Assembly (NCBI GenBank): GCA_016293495.1
Contig: JAEDED010000005.1
Span: 60,368-124,367 of the forward strand
Source of the DNA: Treponema sp.
GTDB taxonomy: Bacteria; Spirochaetota; Spirochaetia; Treponematales; Treponemataceae
Direction: 5' to 3'
DNA length: 64,000 nucleotides
Below, piece by piece: positions 18,378 to 26,488 of this stretch. A program made the translations under genes and the position numbers. The first letter of the stretch is position 1, and every line of letters begins with the position of its first letter. The notes beneath the pieces were generated by a model that saw only the letters and a program-made list of their open reading frames with translations, did no database searches and was not told the DNA's origin.

Positions 18378-20423
18378 CTACAAAACTTTTCTGATTGTCT
18401 CAGGCGAGTATGTTGTGAATATCTGTTCAAAGTTTGTTGCAACGCTGTCGTTTGCCATTGAAGAATCTTTCATTACAAAGTAATAAGGTGTTTCTTTTGC
18501 AATTTTTGTGATTGTTTCTTCTGTTACATCTTCATCAAAACACGCTACAAGATAGTTGCCTTCAACATAGTAAACAGTTTTGCCGTCAATCTGCTTTGTT
18601 TCGATTTTGCTTGAAAGCATTATTCCCAAATCAAGCATTACCTGGAAAAGTAAATCTTCTGCTGTTCGGTCGTTTTTGATGTTATTCTTGAACAAATCCT
18701 GTTTGTCGAAATGATCTGGGGAATAGTAGACATCTTCCATGTTTGATGTGTCGCATTTGAGGACGCGAAAGCCTATGTCGAGTTTTTTATTGTCACACGG
18801 ATTGGAAAAATCTAACGATTTTTCTTCTTCATTTGAAAATAGAGTTTGTGTTAACAAACTCGAATCCGTGTGACTTTTTTCTTTGTCATTCTGAACTTGC
18901 TTCAAAATCTGTTGTCCTGCACGACGAATGCGTTCTTTGCCAATTTCGCAGATATTTTTATAACCTGCTTTGTAAGCTTCTGATTTTTCATCGCAGAGTT
19001 CTGGAAGCTGAACCATGATGAATTTTCGGTTTCCGCCATCTTCTGCATTGAGCTGCATTACTGCATGGGCGGTTGTGGCTGAACCGGAGAAGAAATCGAG
19101 GATAATAGCATCGTTTTCTTGAGATATAGTAATAAGGTATTTTATTAAGTCTGTTGGTTTTGCAAAATCAAAGGGAATTTTTAATTCAGTCAATTCCTTT
19201 TTACTTTGTCTATTTTCCCACTTAGTTATTAAATCTACAGGTGTCATACCTTCTTCTTGTCTATCATCCAACCATATTTTTGTATAAATATTCCACTTTG
19301 CAGGCTTTCCTTCTGAATCGATTAAAACTCCTTTCGATTCCTTAAATTCAATATTTCCTTTTTTTCTTTCTTCAATATATCGTTCACGACTCCAACGCCA
19401 ACATCCATCATTAGCATCTGGTTTTATACCAGCGCCATCTATTTTTTCATTGGGCAAAGTTTTTCCTGGTGGTATAACTAGAGTTCCATCCGGACATTGA
19501 ATAAAATATCTCTGGTTTAGTCGTGCTTCCAAAGAAGATTGATATAAACCAAAAGGTCTGTATTTTTGCCCTTTTCGTTCTCCTTGAGTTTCTATAGATG
19601 TATATAATTTCTTTATTATTTCTTCTGAAATAGGCTCTCTAAATGATTTAGCTAAACTTATATTTTTTGCATACACTACAATATATTCAATGTTAGGTGA
19701 AAAGAATGTACCTTTAGCACCTCCACTTTTCATTAAGCGAGAAATAATACCACATTTGTTATCATGTGAAAAAACTTCATCACAAAGCTTAATCATGTTT
19801 TCAATCTCATCTTGACCAATAGAAATAAAAATAACCCCATCCTCACTCAGCAAATCCCTTGCCAGCTTTAAGCGTGGGTACATCATATTCAGCCAGTCGG
19901 TATGGAATCTTCCGTTGCTTTCGGTATTGGCTACAAGGCGATTGCCTTCTTCGTCAGTCTGTCCGCTGTTTGCGATGTAATCTGCGGCATCCTGTGCAAA
20001 ATCATCTTCATACACAAAATCGTTTCCCGTGTTGTAAGGTGGGTCTATGTATATCATCTTGATTCTGCCAAGATAAGTTTCCTGCAATAGTTTGAGCACT
20101 TCAAGGTTGTCGCCTTCAATGTAGAGGTTTTCCGTATTGTCAAAGTCAACGCTTTCCTCACGGCAAGGGCGTAGCGTTTTATTTATGGGCGCATTTGCAG
20201 TAAGAATTGCCTGCTTTTTGTCCGGCCATGTAAACTGGTAGCGTTCCTCACGACCTTCAACAATCGAACGGCTCAGCTCCTGTCTAAGCATGTCAAAATC
20301 TATCTTCTTTGTAATGCTGCCGTCTTCCGCCTTTGCTTCTGTCACACAGTTAGGAAAAAGCGCGGCAATCTTGCTTACGTTCTCGTCTATCTTGTTCAGT
20401 GAGTGCATTTTTAAGTGGTTCAT
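18378..20423 (-). CDS. mod: Type III DNA methyltransferase, Mod subunit
   Basis: Mod methylates adenine and provides sequence recognition for the type III system. The 681-residue protein has the beta-class motif order: catalytic IDPPYNTGNDF near residue 127, a central recognition region, then the AdoMet-binding motif LDFFSGSATTAHAVM near residue 440. Start: the ATG at 20423 stands eight bases after GGAGG. Residues of about 517-543 (HTDSSLLTQ to SNPCDN) are encoded by an inserted palindromic element (18792-18874), and just before it LKQVQND is encoded by a second repeat-like stretch. It is the first large gene of the operon ending in res. Confidence 0.94.
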   Translation of the reverse strand: MNHLKMHSLNKIDENVSKIAALFPNCVTEAKAEDGSITKKIDFDMLRQELSRSIVEGREERYQFTWPDKKQAILTANAPINKTLRPCREESVDFDNTENLYIEGDNLEVLKLLQETYLGRIKMIYIDPPYNTGNDFVYEDDFAQDAADYIANSGQTDEEGNRLVANTESNGRFHTDWLNMMYPRLKLARDLLSEDGVIFISIGQDEIENMIKLCDEVFSHDNKCGIISRLMKSGGAKGTFFSPNIEYIVVYAKNISLAKSFREPISEEIIKKLYTSIETQGERKGQKYRPFGLYQSSLEARLNQRYFIQCPDGTLVIPPGKTLPNEKIDGAGIKPDANDGCWRWSRERYIEERKKGNIEFKESKGVLIDSEGKPAKWNIYTKIWLDDRQEEGMTPVDLITKWENRQSKKELTELKIPFDFAKPTDLIKYLITISQENDAIILDFFSGSATTAHAVMQLNAEDGGNRKFIMVQLPELCDEKSEAYKAGYKNICEIGKERIRRAGQQILKQVQNDKEKSHTDSSLLTQTLFSNEEEKSLDFSNPCDNKKLDIGFRVLKCDTSNMEDVYYSPDHFDKQDLFKNNIKNDRTAEDLLFQVMLDLGIMLSSKIETKQIDGKTVYYVEGNYLVACFDEDVTEETITKIAKETPYYFVMKDSSMANDSVATNFEQIFTTYSPETIRKVL
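18792..18874 (-). repeat. Complete palindromic element inside mod
   Basis: 83 bases with mirror geometry: a 12-base arm (18792-18803), one base, an 8-base perfect stem with loop TAAC (18805-18824), a 17-base centre (18825-18841), an 8-base perfect stem with loop GTTA (18842-18861), one base, and the 12-base arm inverted (18863-18874). The mod frame is open through it. The element in hsdS (63830-63906) has the same layout with different stem sequences. Confidence 0.85.
18885..18912 (-). repeat. Short dispersed-repeat-like stretch in mod
   Basis: The plus strand reads GTCATTCTGAACTTGCTTC followed by AAAATCTG. This resembles intergenic repeats of the GTCATTCTGAAC type seen in many bacterial genomes, which when translated give LKQVQND-like peptides, as here. 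It lies next to the palindromic element, so the mod gene may have taken up two repeats. Genome-wide copies cannot be checked here. Confidence 0.5.
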
Positions 20424-20759
20424 TTATTTTTCCTCCGTAATCATTTTCCAGTAACCTGTTTTTTTAGAACCTTCACGCTTTATAAGCAAAAGTTCTTCGG
20501 AAAGTCTTTTCACAGCCCTTTCAACGGTAGCGTGTGAAAAACCTGTCGTTTCAATAATTTCTTTTGAAGAAAGTTGTCCTTTTTCTTTTATCAGCTCAAT
20601 TATTTTATTTTCTTTATCTGAAAGATTTAATCCCTCATTTGAGGCATTATTGGACATTGTATTTGTGCCGTCAACACCATATTTTTTAGCAAGTTCCATA
20701 TACAAATCGCAGGCATTGCATACAACAGAAAGTCCTGCTAAGCATAAATAGAAAAACAA
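20424..20759 (-). pseudogene. Winged-helix C-terminal fragment of a larger gene
   Basis: The frame ends in a clear winged-helix domain (LSSKEIIETTGFSHATVERAVKRL), close in style to the C-termini of AlbA-type and Fic proteins in this window. Its only possible start is a TTG inside another gene's stub, in another frame, so the N-terminus is a junction artefact. The preceding piece (SVVCNACDLYMELAKKYG) belongs to an unrecognised domain. The stop codon precedes the mod ATG directly, and the mod ribosome site lies inside this fragment. It is probably the surviving 3' end of a gene removed by deletion. A truncated but expressed regulator is possible. Confidence 0.6.
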
Positions 20760-20848
20760 CTTGCAGCTATAGAAATTTTACTGTTAGGTTTAATAGTCTG
20801 TTTTAAGTCATCCGAAAGCGTTTTATTTACGTTATCAATAAGTTCCAT
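20738..20848 (-). pseudogene. Stub of a SNF2/PLD-type helicase 5' end (36 codons)
   Basis: From the ATG at 20848 the frame reads MELIDNVNKTLSDDLK, then SKISIAASCFSIYA and a stop. This is how many SNF2-type helicases with an N-terminal phospholipase-D-like domain begin (family knowledge). Everything after codon 36 has gone, and the frame of the winged-helix fragment takes over. It is the same pattern as the res stubs. Confidence 0.65.
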
Positions 20849-20866
20849 TTTTCTTATAACTCCGGT

Positions 20867-21070
20867 TTATTTTTCTTCAAAAGAAACTATATCCCCAATA
20901 TCGCAGCTTAGGGCTGAACAAATTCTTCTGAGACTATCCATGGAAATGTCTTCACCTTTATTCATTTTGGACATTATGTTGCTTGAGATTCCTGCTAGTG
21001 AAAGTAAATCACTTTTTTTGATGTCTTTATCAATAAGTAGCTTCCATAATTTTTTATAACTTGCCTGCAT
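20867..21070 (-). CDS. Small XRE/Cro-type helix-turn-helix regulator
   Basis: The 67-residue protein is a compact HTH of the YozG/Cro-CI kind (KKSDLLSLAGISSNIMSKMNKGEDISMDSLRRIC). I start it at the ATG at 21070, which has AGGA nine bases upstream. The longer frame to 21121 has no such site. It lies at the head of the type III restriction operon, where small controller proteins often time methylase and nuclease expression. That role is an inference from position. Confidence 0.8.
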   Translation of the reverse strand: MQASYKKLWKLLIDKDIKKSDLLSLAGISSNIMSKMNKGEDISMDSLRRICSALSCDIGDIVSFEEK

Positions 21071-21353
21071 ATAAAAATTCCTACTCATGCAATATATCAT
21101 ACTTTTAACGAAAATGCTCACGATATTGTGTGTTTTTTCGATATTTTTTCATCATAGAAACACTCCATGTAAAAATCTCGCAGTACTTTTTGAAAATCTC
21201 AGCGAAAATTTTTTAAAACACAGCGTGTTTTTAACCAATAAATCTTCAAGACCTTGATAACCTTCGTTGAAGAATCTTCATAGCAATTTCCGTCACCAAA
21301 CAGAACGTTGTTCTGAAAGCCCGAAACAAAAATTTATTTTTTGGAGAATGCTT

Positions 21354-21528
21354 ATGAATATAGCAATTTTACGCTTTGGAACTAAGTTCCAGCTTATTGG
21401 AGAAATCAAATATGAAATAAAGAGTTGTACAGAGAATCAATCCCCCTAATTAAGCTGATGGCTACGACGAGTATTGGATTAATCGTCGTATGGCAGAAGG
21501 CTTACATGAGCTTGCCAGAAAGCAGTAA
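21354..21528 (+). pseudogene. Fragments of an unrecognised gene
   Basis: A frame with a good ribosome site (TTGGAG before the ATG at 21354) encodes 31 residues. A second frame then ends in DEYWINRRMAEGLHELARKQ before the stop at 21526-21528. Together they look like the two ends of a decayed small protein. In the rest of 21122-21686 I see only the palindrome at 21580-21674. Confidence 0.35.
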
Positions 21529-21579
21529 AATAAAATTCCCCCAAAAAAAAGGTTTCCACCCATCTGTTATAATGAGGTA

Positions 21580-21674
21580 GCGGACAAGCCAACAAAAAAC
21601 GGAAGAAGCCGCTCCAAAGGCTAAAGAGCCAGTAACGGAGCGACTTGGCTTGGGAGCGAAGAGCGGTTGTCCGC
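21580..21674. repeat. Long compound palindrome downstream of the serine hydrolase
   Basis: GCGGACAAGCCAA (21580-21592) is mirrored by TTGGCTTG (21645-21652) and TTGTCCGC (21667-21674). Nested inside are CGCTCC/GGAGCG (21610-21615, 21637-21642) and GGCT/AGCC. It is GC-rich against AT-rich surroundings. It lacks the T-run of a terminator and looks like an intergenic repeat unit, possibly folding into a branched structure. Confidence 0.65.
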
Positions 21675-21686
21675 CCTTCATAAAAT

Positions 21687-23000
21687 TTATTTCTTTATCA
21701 GATATTCAGCTACAGCTTCGTAAGCCGGAATTGAAAGCGGATCTATGTATTTGTTCGAGGCGTAATAAGTCGAGGCGAAACGCGCGATTACCATTTCCGC
21801 CGCCGGGTCGATGTAGATTGCCTGTCCATGGACGCCGCGAGCCATGTACGCTCCGTGCGAGTTGTTGGTTTTCCACCACATATTGTGGTAGCTCCAGCCT
21901 TCAAGTTTCGGGTAGCCGCCTTTTGAGAACGCCGCCTTGTATTCGCTGGAAGCGCCGCCTAACGCGATGTCTTTTACTGCAGCTTCTGGAATGACTTGCT
22001 TTCCGTTCAGTTTTCCATTGCAGCGCATCATCTCACCGAAAGCCGCCATATCCCGAAGATTCAGATCGAAGCCTCCGCCTGCAAAAGCGATTCCAGAGGT
22101 GTCAAGCTGATAGTAACCGTCGTAGTGCGCGCCAAGCGGCTTCCAAATCATTTCTGAAACCATCTCTGCAAGCCCCTGTCCTGTCACGCGCGAGCAAATC
22201 CAGGCAAGAAGCTCCGTGTTCACCGTTCTGTAGCCGAAGGCATCTCCATGTTCTGCGTCCGGAAGCTTTTTTACCGTTGCAAGATATTCGTAGTAGTTTT
22301 TTGGGCCGCTGTAATTTGCCGGGCGGAAGACGTTTCCTGCAGCAGAGTACGCCCAGATTTCTGCGTTGGGGTCGTTGTAGTCCTCGCTGTATTTTATTGC
22401 AGTTGTCATGTCCATTACTTGCCGGACAGTGGCGTCCGCAAATCCTGAATCTTTTAATTCTGGAATGTACTCAGCGACTTTTTTTGAAGGGTCGAGTTTT
22501 CCCTGAGCAACTAGAATTGAAGCTACAGTTCCTGTGAATGACTTGCTGACCGACATGGCCGCATGAAGTCCGTCCGGCTCAAGTCCTGCAGGATATTTCT
22601 CATAGACGATTTTTCCTTTATGCATGACAATGATTCCGTCGGTATAGTTTGCGTCCAGCGACTCTTCAAAAGTCATCGGCTTGTCCGAATCCCATGGAGT
22701 GAATGTGATTTTTCCGATTTCGGGGTCGAGCTTTGTTTTCAAAGTGTACTTTTTCCCGTTTCCAGAAGAAACGTTCCGCGTCGGAAAGAATTCGCGTATA
22801 TGGTTTACGCTGTACCTAAGCGCAGGAAATTCAAAGAATGACCCGTCCGATGCGTGAAGCGTTTTTTCCTGCGGCGGCGGGAATCCTTGCATCCAGCCCA
22901 TTTTTTCTGGCAATGTTTGATTTGCATCAGGATAATTCTGAGCAATTCCGACTGTGCCGGCAAAAGCCAGCACGCTAAACAAAAGAAAGGATTTTTTCAT
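21687..23000 (-). CDS. Secreted serine hydrolase, class C beta-lactamase/esterase fold
   Basis: The 437-residue protein has a signal peptide (MKKSFLLFSVLAFAGTVGIAQ). The nucleophile motif SxxK appears as MSVSKSFTG near residue 150, a YRTVN segment near 245 stands where the family has YxN, and HGQAIYIDP near 400 replaces KTG. This pattern is found in the broad beta-lactamase-related esterase/amidase family. True antibiotic hydrolysis should not be assumed. Codons are strikingly GC-rich compared with both neighbours, and a GC-rich palindrome follows the stop, so recent transfer is likely. Monocistronic. Confidence 0.85.
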   Translation of the reverse strand: MKKSFLLFSVLAFAGTVGIAQNYPDANQTLPEKMGWMQGFPPPQEKTLHASDGSFFEFPALRYSVNHIREFFPTRNVSSGNGKKYTLKTKLDPEIGKITFTPWDSDKPMTFEESLDANYTDGIIVMHKGKIVYEKYPAGLEPDGLHAAMSVSKSFTGTVASILVAQGKLDPSKKVAEYIPELKDSGFADATVRQVMDMTTAIKYSEDYNDPNAEIWAYSAAGNVFRPANYSGPKNYYEYLATVKKLPDAEHGDAFGYRTVNTELLAWICSRVTGQGLAEMVSEMIWKPLGAHYDGYYQLDTSGIAFAGGGFDLNLRDMAAFGEMMRCNGKLNGKQVIPEAAVKDIALGGASSEYKAAFSKGGYPKLEGWSYHNMWWKTNNSHGAYMARGVHGQAIYIDPAAEMVIARFASTYYASNKYIDPLSIPAYEAVAEYLIKK

Positions 23001-23256
23001 ACAAGACCTCCATAGATTTTTTTATGCTGCATAAATCAAAGAAATCCCAGATACCTTTAATATAATCATAAAAAATGTTATGGGCAATTTTTTTAGATGA
23101 ATTCTAGGTAAACACTGAATAAATCCTTGGCATAATTCAGACTTTCTGAAACAGAGCTTCTGTACCACCGGTAATATACTTAAATGGCGTGTTGGTTTTG
23201 TAAAACTTCCTGTCACTTTATATTGTGCAACCTTCTGAGTATTTAGACATAAAAAA

Positions 23257-23302
23257 TGCACCTCCTAAAATTGAATTTTATTTGTCCAACTTTAGGGGTG
23301 CA
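23257..23302. mobile_element. Relic of insertion-sequence ends
   Basis: TGCACCTCCTAAAATTG (23257-23273) and its near-complement ending in TTTAGGGGTGCA (to 23302) form an inverted repeat. It resembles IS3-type ends of the CCCTAAAGTTGGACA kind. No transposase remains between the ends. In the rest of 23001-23644 I see only the LuxR-like remnant. Confidence 0.4.
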
Positions 23303-23431
23303 CTTCAGATTTGATTTTCTCTTCTTTTTGATATAATCTTTTGCATGAAAAAGCGATCAGCAGGGAAGTCGGGGCAAGCTGATATGTTTCAAAAAACGCA
23401 GACGGAAAGATACTTCTTTTTGCAATAGAAC

Positions 23432-23557
23432 ATGTTGCAGCTGGAAAAACTTTCATTCAGCCGCACTGTTGAAAACTACATCAGCCGCCTCTACGACAAA
23501 ACTGACACCCACAACAAAATAGAACTTTTGGAGCGGCTGGGATTAAGGAAGAGATGA
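23432..23557 (+). pseudogene. Remnant of a LuxR-type helix-turn-helix C-terminus
   Basis: The 41-codon frame contains FSRTVENYISRLYDKT followed by NKIELLERLGL, the recognition-helix pattern of LuxR/NarL-type response regulators. No receiver or upstream helix survives. A 27-codon frame before it (from 23345) is not recognisable. I interpret this as the decayed end of a regulator gene. Confidence 0.5.
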
Positions 23558-23644
23558 AATTAAGCTAAAAGAAGTGTGCTTTAAAAATTTTTCCCTTAAA
23601 CAAAAGCTCAACATTTACAGAATTATAGATTTATTATCTTCTAT

Positions 23645-24547
23645 TTATTCGTGTTTTATTCCAAAATAATCCAAAGTAGCTTTCATTGCATCCTGGCTAG
23701 TAAGACAGGTGTCTCGCAAATAACCGCGTTCATCATTCCATTTTTTTATGCCTCGGTAATAGTACATCTTGAGTTCTTCTGTGATTATGAATGGAACAAT
23801 ATTGTGCTTAAGACATTCCTTAAACATAATTAAACGACCAACGCGGCCATTACCATCCTGGAATGGGTGAATAGATTCAAAGCGTACATGAAAATCAAGA
23901 ATATCATCAAAAGTGATTTTTGATTTGGAATTGTATTCTTTAAGGAGGGCTTTAATTGCAGCGGCTACTTCTGCAGGTTTTGTAGTTTTACTTCCCCCTA
24001 CTTCATTTTCGAATTGTTTATAATCTCCTACTCTAAACCAGGATTTCTGACTGTTTGTTGTTCCTGACTTCAAAATAAAATGCAGCTGTTTGATGAAGCT
24101 TTCGGTAAGCTTTGTATGAGCACCTTCAATAACCAGGTCTATACAACGAAAGTGATTTACAGTTTCAACAATATCATCAACCTTTACATCCTTATCCGTA
24201 ACGCCAAGAGTTTTTGTTTCAAAGATATAGCGGGTTTGATCATGTGTTAGCTTTGAGCCTTCAATATGGTTAGAATTATAAGTAAGGTCAATTTGAATTT
24301 TATGATAGATGCCACCCTTAAGGGCGGCATCTTTTTCGCGTTTGAGAAATGTTAAAAGAGTTTCTTCGACAGTAGAATGACGAAGTTTACGTTCAGGCTT
24401 TTTTGCAGTAGACGGAATCTTCCAGGTTTTACCTTCCAAAAGAGCACCTTCTACCCTGCCCTGAGCGCAGTAATTTCGGGCACTGCGTTCGCTAATTTGC
24501 CATTTTTGAGCAGCTTCTTCTACAGATATATATTTCACCTTACTCAT
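23645..24547 (-). CDS. Fic-domain protein with N-terminal MerR-like helix-turn-helix
   Basis: The 300-residue protein starts with a DNA-binding helix-turn-helix (YISVEEAAQKWQISERSARNY). A Fic domain follows, with HPFQDGNGRVGR near residue 215 and an inhibitory motif SNHIEG near residue 92, fitting (S/T)xxxE(G/N). The fusion suggests self-regulated transcription plus AMPylation, as in some toxin-antitoxin-like Fic modules. It is transcribed alone. It is not a duplicate of the Fic gene at 16033: the HTH is at the opposite end. Confidence 0.9.
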   Translation of the reverse strand: MSKVKYISVEEAAQKWQISERSARNYCAQGRVEGALLEGKTWKIPSTAKKPERKLRHSTVEETLLTFLKREKDAALKGGIYHKIQIDLTYNSNHIEGSKLTHDQTRYIFETKTLGVTDKDVKVDDIVETVNHFRCIDLVIEGAHTKLTESFIKQLHFILKSGTTNSQKSWFRVGDYKQFENEVGGSKTTKPAEVAAAIKALLKEYNSKSKITFDDILDFHVRFESIHPFQDGNGRVGRLIMFKECLKHNIVPFIITEELKMYYYRGIKKWNDERGYLRDTCLTSQDAMKATLDYFGIKHE

Positions 24548-24660
24548 AGGAAAGATTATAGCATGTTATCGGCAATTTATAAAGATAATTTTTGTAGAAA
24601 ACGTCAGCTTTTAATTTGCCGATAAATATAATTTATTCTTCGTTATCCATTGTACTAGAA

Positions 24661-24935
24661 TCATTTATAAGAAATCTCCGAAAAAGTATTGAGCCATTTC
24701 TGCTCTATTTCAGGAATTCTCATTTCTATAATTCTGATTATGTTATTTAAGGTGCTGACGGAATATTTGATTTATTATGAGCAAGTGAACATCGGTGATT
24801 TTTTGTTATCCAGATTTTTGTACCATTTGGAATGGGCTTACCCTGTGCGACATGAACATGTACAGGTTCAAGCGGTATATTTTCATCCAGCCAAAAGTAC
24901 ACCCATTATGAACCGATTTTAAAAACCTGAGGCAT
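24661..24935 (-). pseudogene. DUF4160 protein, broken by a stop and a frameshift
   Basis: Starting at the ATG at 24935, inside the end of the upstream gene, the frame reads MPQVFKIGS, a TAA, then WVYFWLDENIPLEPVHVHVA and KPIPNGTKIWITKN. This is typical of DUF4160 proteins. After SNIPS a one-base shift is needed to reach the expected C-terminus (EQKWLNTFSEISYK). Two independent lesions mark it as dead. Its overlap with the next gene matches the usual two-gene pairing of this family with a small acidic partner. Confidence 0.8.
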
Positions 24936-25191
24936 TATCAAATCCTCCGTTTTGAGAAAACTCAAGAATTAAATGAGCTTCAGAAGCAATCAACTCTTTT
25001 AGATAATCTAATTCAGCTTCATTATACCCATTAATATCTTTCCATTCAGAATCTGGCAGTATACAGGTAGCCTGTTTGAAGCCAATTTTTTCATCTGGAG
25101 TCTCAATCATGACTTTTACTTTGCCATCCTTCCCCATCTCTGAATGTACAATTTCTGTATTATCGTTTAATGTCATAAATGGATACATCAT
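24919..25191 (-). CDS. Small acidic protein paired with the DUF4160 gene
   Basis: This 90-residue acidic protein is preceded by GGAGG nine bases before the ATG. I do not know a named domain for it. Its end overlaps the broken DUF4160 frame by 17 bases, the kind of translational coupling seen in small two-gene modules, some of them toxin-antitoxin-like. With the partner inactivated, it may be on the way to loss. Confidence 0.6.
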   Translation of the reverse strand: MMYPFMTLNDNTEIVHSEMGKDGKVKVMIETPDEKIGFKQATCILPDSEWKDINGYNEAELDYLKELIASEAHLILEFSQNGGFDNASGF

Positions 25192-25269
25192 TTTCTGAAA
25201 CCTCCGATTTTATTATATCACAGCTTTTATGATTTGTAATCTGGCCAGAACCATTGTAAAATGCGCTAT

Positions 25270-25521
25270 TTAATCTTCATCGTAAAGATATTCATATCTG
25301 TCAGGATCATAAATTTCAAGCATATCCGGATTATCATCATAATACCCGGATTTTAACCTTTCCTGAAGAATATCTTCAGGCGGAAAAAGATAATCATCAC
25401 TGCGGTCTCCAGATCTTCCACCATGCAATCCCGATGAATCAGATCCGCCGCCACCAAAAAGCACAATAATTACTGCAAGCGGCAGAATAATAAAAAGTCC
25501 AATCAATATGAAAAAAAACAA
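25270..25521 (-). CDS. Small single-span membrane protein
   Basis: The 83-residue protein has one strongly hydrophobic N-terminal helix (FFILIGLFIILPLAVIIVLF), a Gly-rich turn and an acidic, Tyr/Asp-rich tail of about 55 residues. It lies 33 bases after the secreted protein at 25555 and probably shares its transcript. No family recognised. Confidence 0.55.
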   Translation of the reverse strand: MFFFILIGLFIILPLAVIIVLFGGGGSDSSGLHGGRSGDRSDDYLFPPEDILQERLKSGYYDDNPDMLEIYDPDRYEYLYDED

Positions 25522-25554
25522 TTCTCTCTCCCTTTATTATATTATAGCTCATAT

Positions 25555-25989
25555 TTATTTATTGAACCGTTTTTTGAACTCTTTCATTTTATAAAAATTA
25601 CAATACCAGGCATTTGATACAAAATAATGAAGCTGGTCACATTCCACAAAAGCAATAATAAAATTTTCAGAATTCACATTATCAGAGATTACAACAAAAT
25701 AATGTTCATTTTCATCATACATCCATTCTGAAAGCGCCTTGTCTATAAGCCACCGGTCTTTTTTCGTAAACTGCAGCACAGGCTTAAAATGCTTATTCAT
25801 GTTTTTTATGTAATTATTGAACTCTTTATTAAATTCCTCTTCTTCATAAACTCCTAAAAAAGTTGAAGAAGCAACTCCTGAAAAGCCTGTTTTATTATCA
25901 TAATATTTTTGAAAATCAATAGACTGAGAAGAAGCTTGAACGCTCAGAATAATTGAAAGTAAAAGGAAAATTATTAATCGCTTTTTCAT
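25555..25989 (-). CDS. Small secreted protein, unknown function
   Basis: The 144-residue product has a signal peptide (KKRLIIFLLLSIILSVQASS) and a small alpha/beta domain. I recognise no motif. It precedes the small membrane protein on the same strand. Base composition is like the core genome. Confidence 0.6.
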   Translation of the reverse strand: MKKRLIIFLLLSIILSVQASSQSIDFQKYYDNKTGFSGVASSTFLGVYEEEEFNKEFNNYIKNMNKHFKPVLQFTKKDRWLIDKALSEWMYDENEHYFVVISDNVNSENFIIAFVECDQLHYFVSNAWYCNFYKMKEFKKRFNK

Positions 25990-26122
25990 ACGTATAATAT
26001 AACACTAAACTTTTTATATTTTTTTTTCTAGAGTAATTCCACGGCATATAAACTGCGGAATTTTTTAAAATCTACTTAAATTAAAAAAATTAATAAATTT
26101 TAGAAAAATAAATAAAAAGTTA

Positions 26123-26151
26123 TTGACACAAGTGAAGCAAAAGTATATATT
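26123..26151 (+). promoter_or_regulatory. Consensus promoter of tRNA-Lys
   Basis: TTGACA (26123-26128), 17 bases, TATATT (26146-26151). The tRNA starts 27 bases after the -10 hexamer. Confidence 0.85.
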
Positions 26152-26178
26152 ACTAATACATTCACGAAGTGAGTGGAT

Positions 26179-26251
26179 GGGCTACTAGCTCAGTAGGTAG
26201 AGCAACGCCCTTTTAAGGCGTGGGTCACAGGTTCGAATCCTGTGTAGCTCA
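26179..26251 (+). tRNA. tRNA-Lys (anticodon UUU)
   Basis: A 73-base cloverleaf can be drawn by eye. The acceptor is GGGCTAC with GTAGCTC (one G-U pair). The D arm has AGCTCAGTAGGTAGAGC, and the anticodon stem ACGCC/GGCGT encloses the loop CTTTTAA. The T arm is ACAGGTTCGAATCCTGT. The discriminator base is A and CCA is not encoded. Confidence 0.95.
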
Positions 26252-26256
26252 AGATT

Positions 26257-26288
26257 AGGTTTCTGGTACACAGAAACCTTTTTTTTTG
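26257..26288 (+). terminator. Rho-independent terminator of tRNA-Lys
   Basis: Perfect 9-base stem AGGTTTCTG/CAGAAACCT with a 5-base loop, followed by an unbroken run of T. Nothing else is visible up to the GNAT gene at 26489. Confidence 0.93.
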
Positions 26289-26488
26289 CCCTTTTCGAAA
26301 TCGGGATTATTTAGTTTCATTTATTGGTTCTGATTTGACTTCTGGTCTAGAATTTTTATTTTCATCTGTGAAATTGAAATTTTTAGAATTACCACTAAAA
26401 TTGTTATTAATATCTTTAATCTATTTTAAATCACCACTTTAACGACAAACCACACATAATCCATTACACTACAAACAAGGAGAAGAAC

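Noticed and set aside
18792..18874. Integron attC site
   Set aside because: Spirochaete integrons exist and the loops contain TAAC/GTTA, but attC core sites sit at the base of the hairpin, not in the loops. The element is also inside an open reading frame with no integrase or cassette array nearby.
21580..21674. Rho-independent terminator of the serine hydrolase
   Set aside because: The stem is long and branched with no T-run following it on either strand, so it fits a repeat better.
21687..23000. Beta-lactam resistance gene
   Set aside because: Motifs fit the broad serine-hydrolase family. KTG is replaced by an HGQ segment, and nothing in the sequence supports a resistance call.
23022..23261. 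79-codon minus-strand gene
   Set aside because: No ribosome site, no recognisable sequence, and it starts inside the IS-end relic.
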